A stretch of DNA of 64,000 nt from Cycas panzhihuaensis (Eukaryota; Cycadophyta), in the NCBI GenBank assembly GCA_023213395.1, contig CM041465.1, positions 33,115,741-33,179,740 of the forward strand, read 5' to 3'. Shown here in pieces: positions 62,021 through 64,000 of the stretch (position 1 is its first letter; each line of letters starts with the position of its first letter). Below the pieces are notes generated by a model that saw only the letters and a program-made list of their open reading frames with translations, did no database searches and had not been told where the DNA came from. The translations under genes were made by a program, and so were the position numbers.

Positions 62021-62468
62021 GAGATAAACCCTTGGCCTAAAATAAGGAATGGTAATCCTCCATACTTACCAGTTGCTCAAGGTTTTATAAAACCTTTATT
62101 TAATCACTAGATGAAGATCCCATAGTATAAATTTAAGAAAGAAATAGGGATATATAAATAATTGAATAAGATCAAATTGGCTTTCAAGTTTCAACATATC
62201 TTTTATGTTGCACTACTTGCAACATCAATAGTTAATAGTTATTAATTAGTCCTTAGTTAAGCATTTTGAATATTATGTAAGAGATATCAAAGGGTAGGAA
62301 ACATGAATAGTTATAAGCCCACTTTATATGCATATTGTTATGCATTATATATTATAATATAGAACTTTTATTAATAATTAAAAATCACTTCAATGAATAA
62401 TTTATATAATTCTTTGTAACATTTATAACTATTCGTGGGAATTTATTATGCTAAAGTTAGGTGGTAGA
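62021..62468. repeat. direct repeat, right copy (448 bp)
   Basis: Ends with GTTAGGTGGTAGA, matching GTTAGGTAGCAGA at the left copy's end. Confidence 0.92.
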
Positions 62469-62482
62469 ACAAGAGCAATGTT

Positions 62483-64000
62483 TATTTTTTAAACACTCCA
62501 GGCTGTATCCAAGGCAGGATCAGCAGATGCCTGGAGATGGGCATTAGAAAACTCCCCACTACTTTCCTCGGCCTTCCTCTCTTCGTTGGAAAGATGGCCA
62601 AGGAAATGTGGAATCCTCTTATTGATAGGCTGCAAAGAAAGCTGGCCGGATGGAAAGGAGCGCTCTTGAGCCAAGCTGGTAAACTCCAACTTGTAGCCTC
62701 CACGCTTCAGAGCATCCCAGTTTTCTGGATGTCTATCTACAGAGTCCCGGCAGGCATCTCGGATATCATCGAATCCATCCAAAAAAGGTTCCTCTGGGCC
62801 GGTTCGGAAACTAGGGACAGAATTCATCTGGTCAGCTGGAGCAAGGTCTGCATGCCGAAATGGGCCGGGGGCCTTAACTTAAGAAGACTTCCTCTCTTCA
62901 ATGCAGCTTTAGGTGCCAAGTTGGGGTGGCGTCTGCTTAAAGGGGGGGAGAGGCTTTGGGAGAAGATCTTAATTAGGAAATACGTGCAAGGTGGTTCGTT
63001 GGCAGTTAATGATGTCTCTCGTATGCTCTTCTATCCGGAGGGGCATCCCGAAAGCTTGGAATGCTCTAAGGAGGGTGAGATGGAGGCTTGGGGATGGGAA
63101 CACCATCAGATTCTGGGAGGATGCATGGTGCAGTGAAGCTGCTCTAAAGGATTATCCGGATCTAGAGCCCTTAATGGGCCCATGTGTCAGGATCTATGGT
63201 AGTCATGTGATGGACTCTTTGGGAAGGAAGTGGGGATAGCAGGTCTGGAAGACCCTAGAGGAGATTCAAGGGGATAGAGTGCAAGAAGGCATTAGCAAGA
63301 TCAAAAGTATTCTGGGCAAGTGTTACATTCCTAGATTCCCTGTGGAGGATTTGATAGTGTGGCCCCTGAGTCCGTCCGGGGTCTACTCTGTAAAGCATGC
63401 GTATCTTTACTTGTGCCAAGCAAGAGGGGACGAGAGAAACCCTATCTTTGAGGGGGTCTGGAAACTCCCTATCATTCCAAAGATTGTTGTTTTTTGGTGG
63501 ACCTGTTTGAAAAATAAAATTCTTACAGCTGATAACCTGAAAAGAAGAGGCTTCGCGCTGGCGAACAGATGTTCCTTATGTCACTCGGAAGAAGAGTCTA
63601 TGGACCATATTTTTTTGGAATGCTCTTACACAAGGGAGATATGGAGAATGTTGCTAGGGAAACTCGAGGTAAATTGGATATTCTCGGAGAAGATATCGGA
63701 TCTTTGGATGGCCTGGAGAAGCCCATTCAAGAGCAAGACGTTGAGTTGCATATGGATTAGCGCTCTTCCGGTCCTAGCCTGGAACATATGGAAAGAAAGG
63801 AACCGTAGAATATTCCAGGCTAAACGGATGGACCAGACTGCTATTTTTTGTAGAATTTGTGCAGAAGTAAAAGAGAACCTCAGACCTGTAATAGAAAAGC
63901 CCATGTTAGGGCCGGAGAGAAGGATTTTGAGCAAGTGGGATATTGTTCCTACTTTGGTGGGAAGAATAAAGAGATCAAGTGGCTGCCTCCCGAGGAGACA
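62483..64000 (+). mobile_element. 5'-truncated LINE (non-LTR retrotransposon), open at window end
   Basis: Sharp change at about 62483 from AT-rich DNA to a G+C-richer coding sequence that starts in the middle of ORF2, as expected of a LINE copy truncated during target-primed reverse transcription. The 3' end, poly(A) tail and target duplication lie beyond the window. Confidence 0.9.
62486..64000 (+). pseudogene. LINE ORF2 C-terminal part: end of RT and zf-RVT domain
   Basis: Reads NTPGCIQGRIS and GIRKLPTTFLGLPLFVGK, then PLIDRLQRKLAGWKGALLSQ, the typical region just after the RT palm in plant LINEs, then MPKWAGGLNLRRLPLFNAAL and KILIRKYV. One frameshift near 63040 moves to RRGIPKAWNALRRV and RLGDGNTIRFWEDAW. 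One TAG at 63237-63239. From 63240 to the window end the frame is open: VYSVKHAYLYLC, KIVVFWWTCLKNKILTADNL, CSLCHSEEESMDHIFLECSY (the CX2C...H...C zf-RVT module) and WNIWKERNRRIF. With only two visible lesions in 1.5 kb it is the youngest coding sequence here. Confidence 0.93.

Larger units (their letters stand above)
61251..62468. mobile_element. TRIM-like candidate: two direct repeats around 327 bp
   Basis: Direct repeats at 61251-61693 and 62021-62468 enclose 61694-62020. The interior is non-coding. A purine-rich AAAATAAGGAGATA precedes the second repeat, as a polypurine tract would. Against the idea: no TG/CA tips, no Met-type primer site, no target duplication recognised. A plain tandem duplication is the alternative. 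The single open frame across the interior (61695-61901) has no resemblance to a known protein. Confidence 0.5.

Noticed and set aside
62489-62827. 112-codon minus-strand frame
   Set aside because: Shadow of the LINE ORF2 on the opposite strand, which has clear family motifs.

Overview
The window reads as intergenic heterochromatin of a large, AT-rich plant genome. I see no host protein-coding gene, tRNA or rRNA. Nearly everything that can be explained is LTR retrotransposon sequence (Ty1/copia and Ty3/gypsy), plus one LINE at the right edge. The plant assignment rests on initiator-Met-type primer sites (TGGTATCAGAGC-like), a plant-type LINE zf-RVT region, gypsy chromodomains, and the density and nesting of LTR elements. 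The species cannot be told from this sequence. Coding parts are full of stops and frameshifts; stops usually sit where Gln, Trp or Arg is expected, as methyl-cytosine decay would produce.

Layout. 1-1536: 3' end of a plus-strand copia element. 1537-2963: unexplained AT-rich DNA. 2969-10511: complete minus-strand copia element with target-site duplication CATTG. 10517-12558: microsatellites and an orphan primer-site/LTR edge. 12564-37166: a four-level nest. The outer shell is a non-coding minus-strand LTR element (12564-37166). It was entered by a plus-strand copia element (13984-34715, duplication ATTAA). That was entered by a minus-strand copia element (14641-27953, duplication GTACC), which was entered by a plus-strand gypsy element (20527-27517, duplication CGATC). 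The nesting gives the order of insertion.

37172-48720: a plus-strand gypsy element (gag, protease/RT, RNase H, integrase) split by two insertions. One is a short non-coding LTR element (38569-40702), a deletion relative of the nest's outer shell. The other is a gag-only copia-like element (41518-45153). About 48825-60345: minus-strand chromovirus-type gypsy sequence whose integrase region is present twice head to tail, split by a second gag-only element (51044-56102). 60346-62482: AT-rich DNA with a pair of 445-bp direct repeats around 327 bp, a TRIM-like candidate. 62486-64000: a 5'-truncated, comparatively fresh LINE ORF2 running off the window.

How the parts relate. The autonomous families encode capsid, protease, integrase and reverse transcriptase. 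The gag-only and non-coding elements keep LTRs, primer site and polypurine tract and would have to borrow polymerase and integrase. The most unusual material is this set of non-autonomous elements: two related gag-only elements with different LTRs, and a non-coding family in full and deleted forms.
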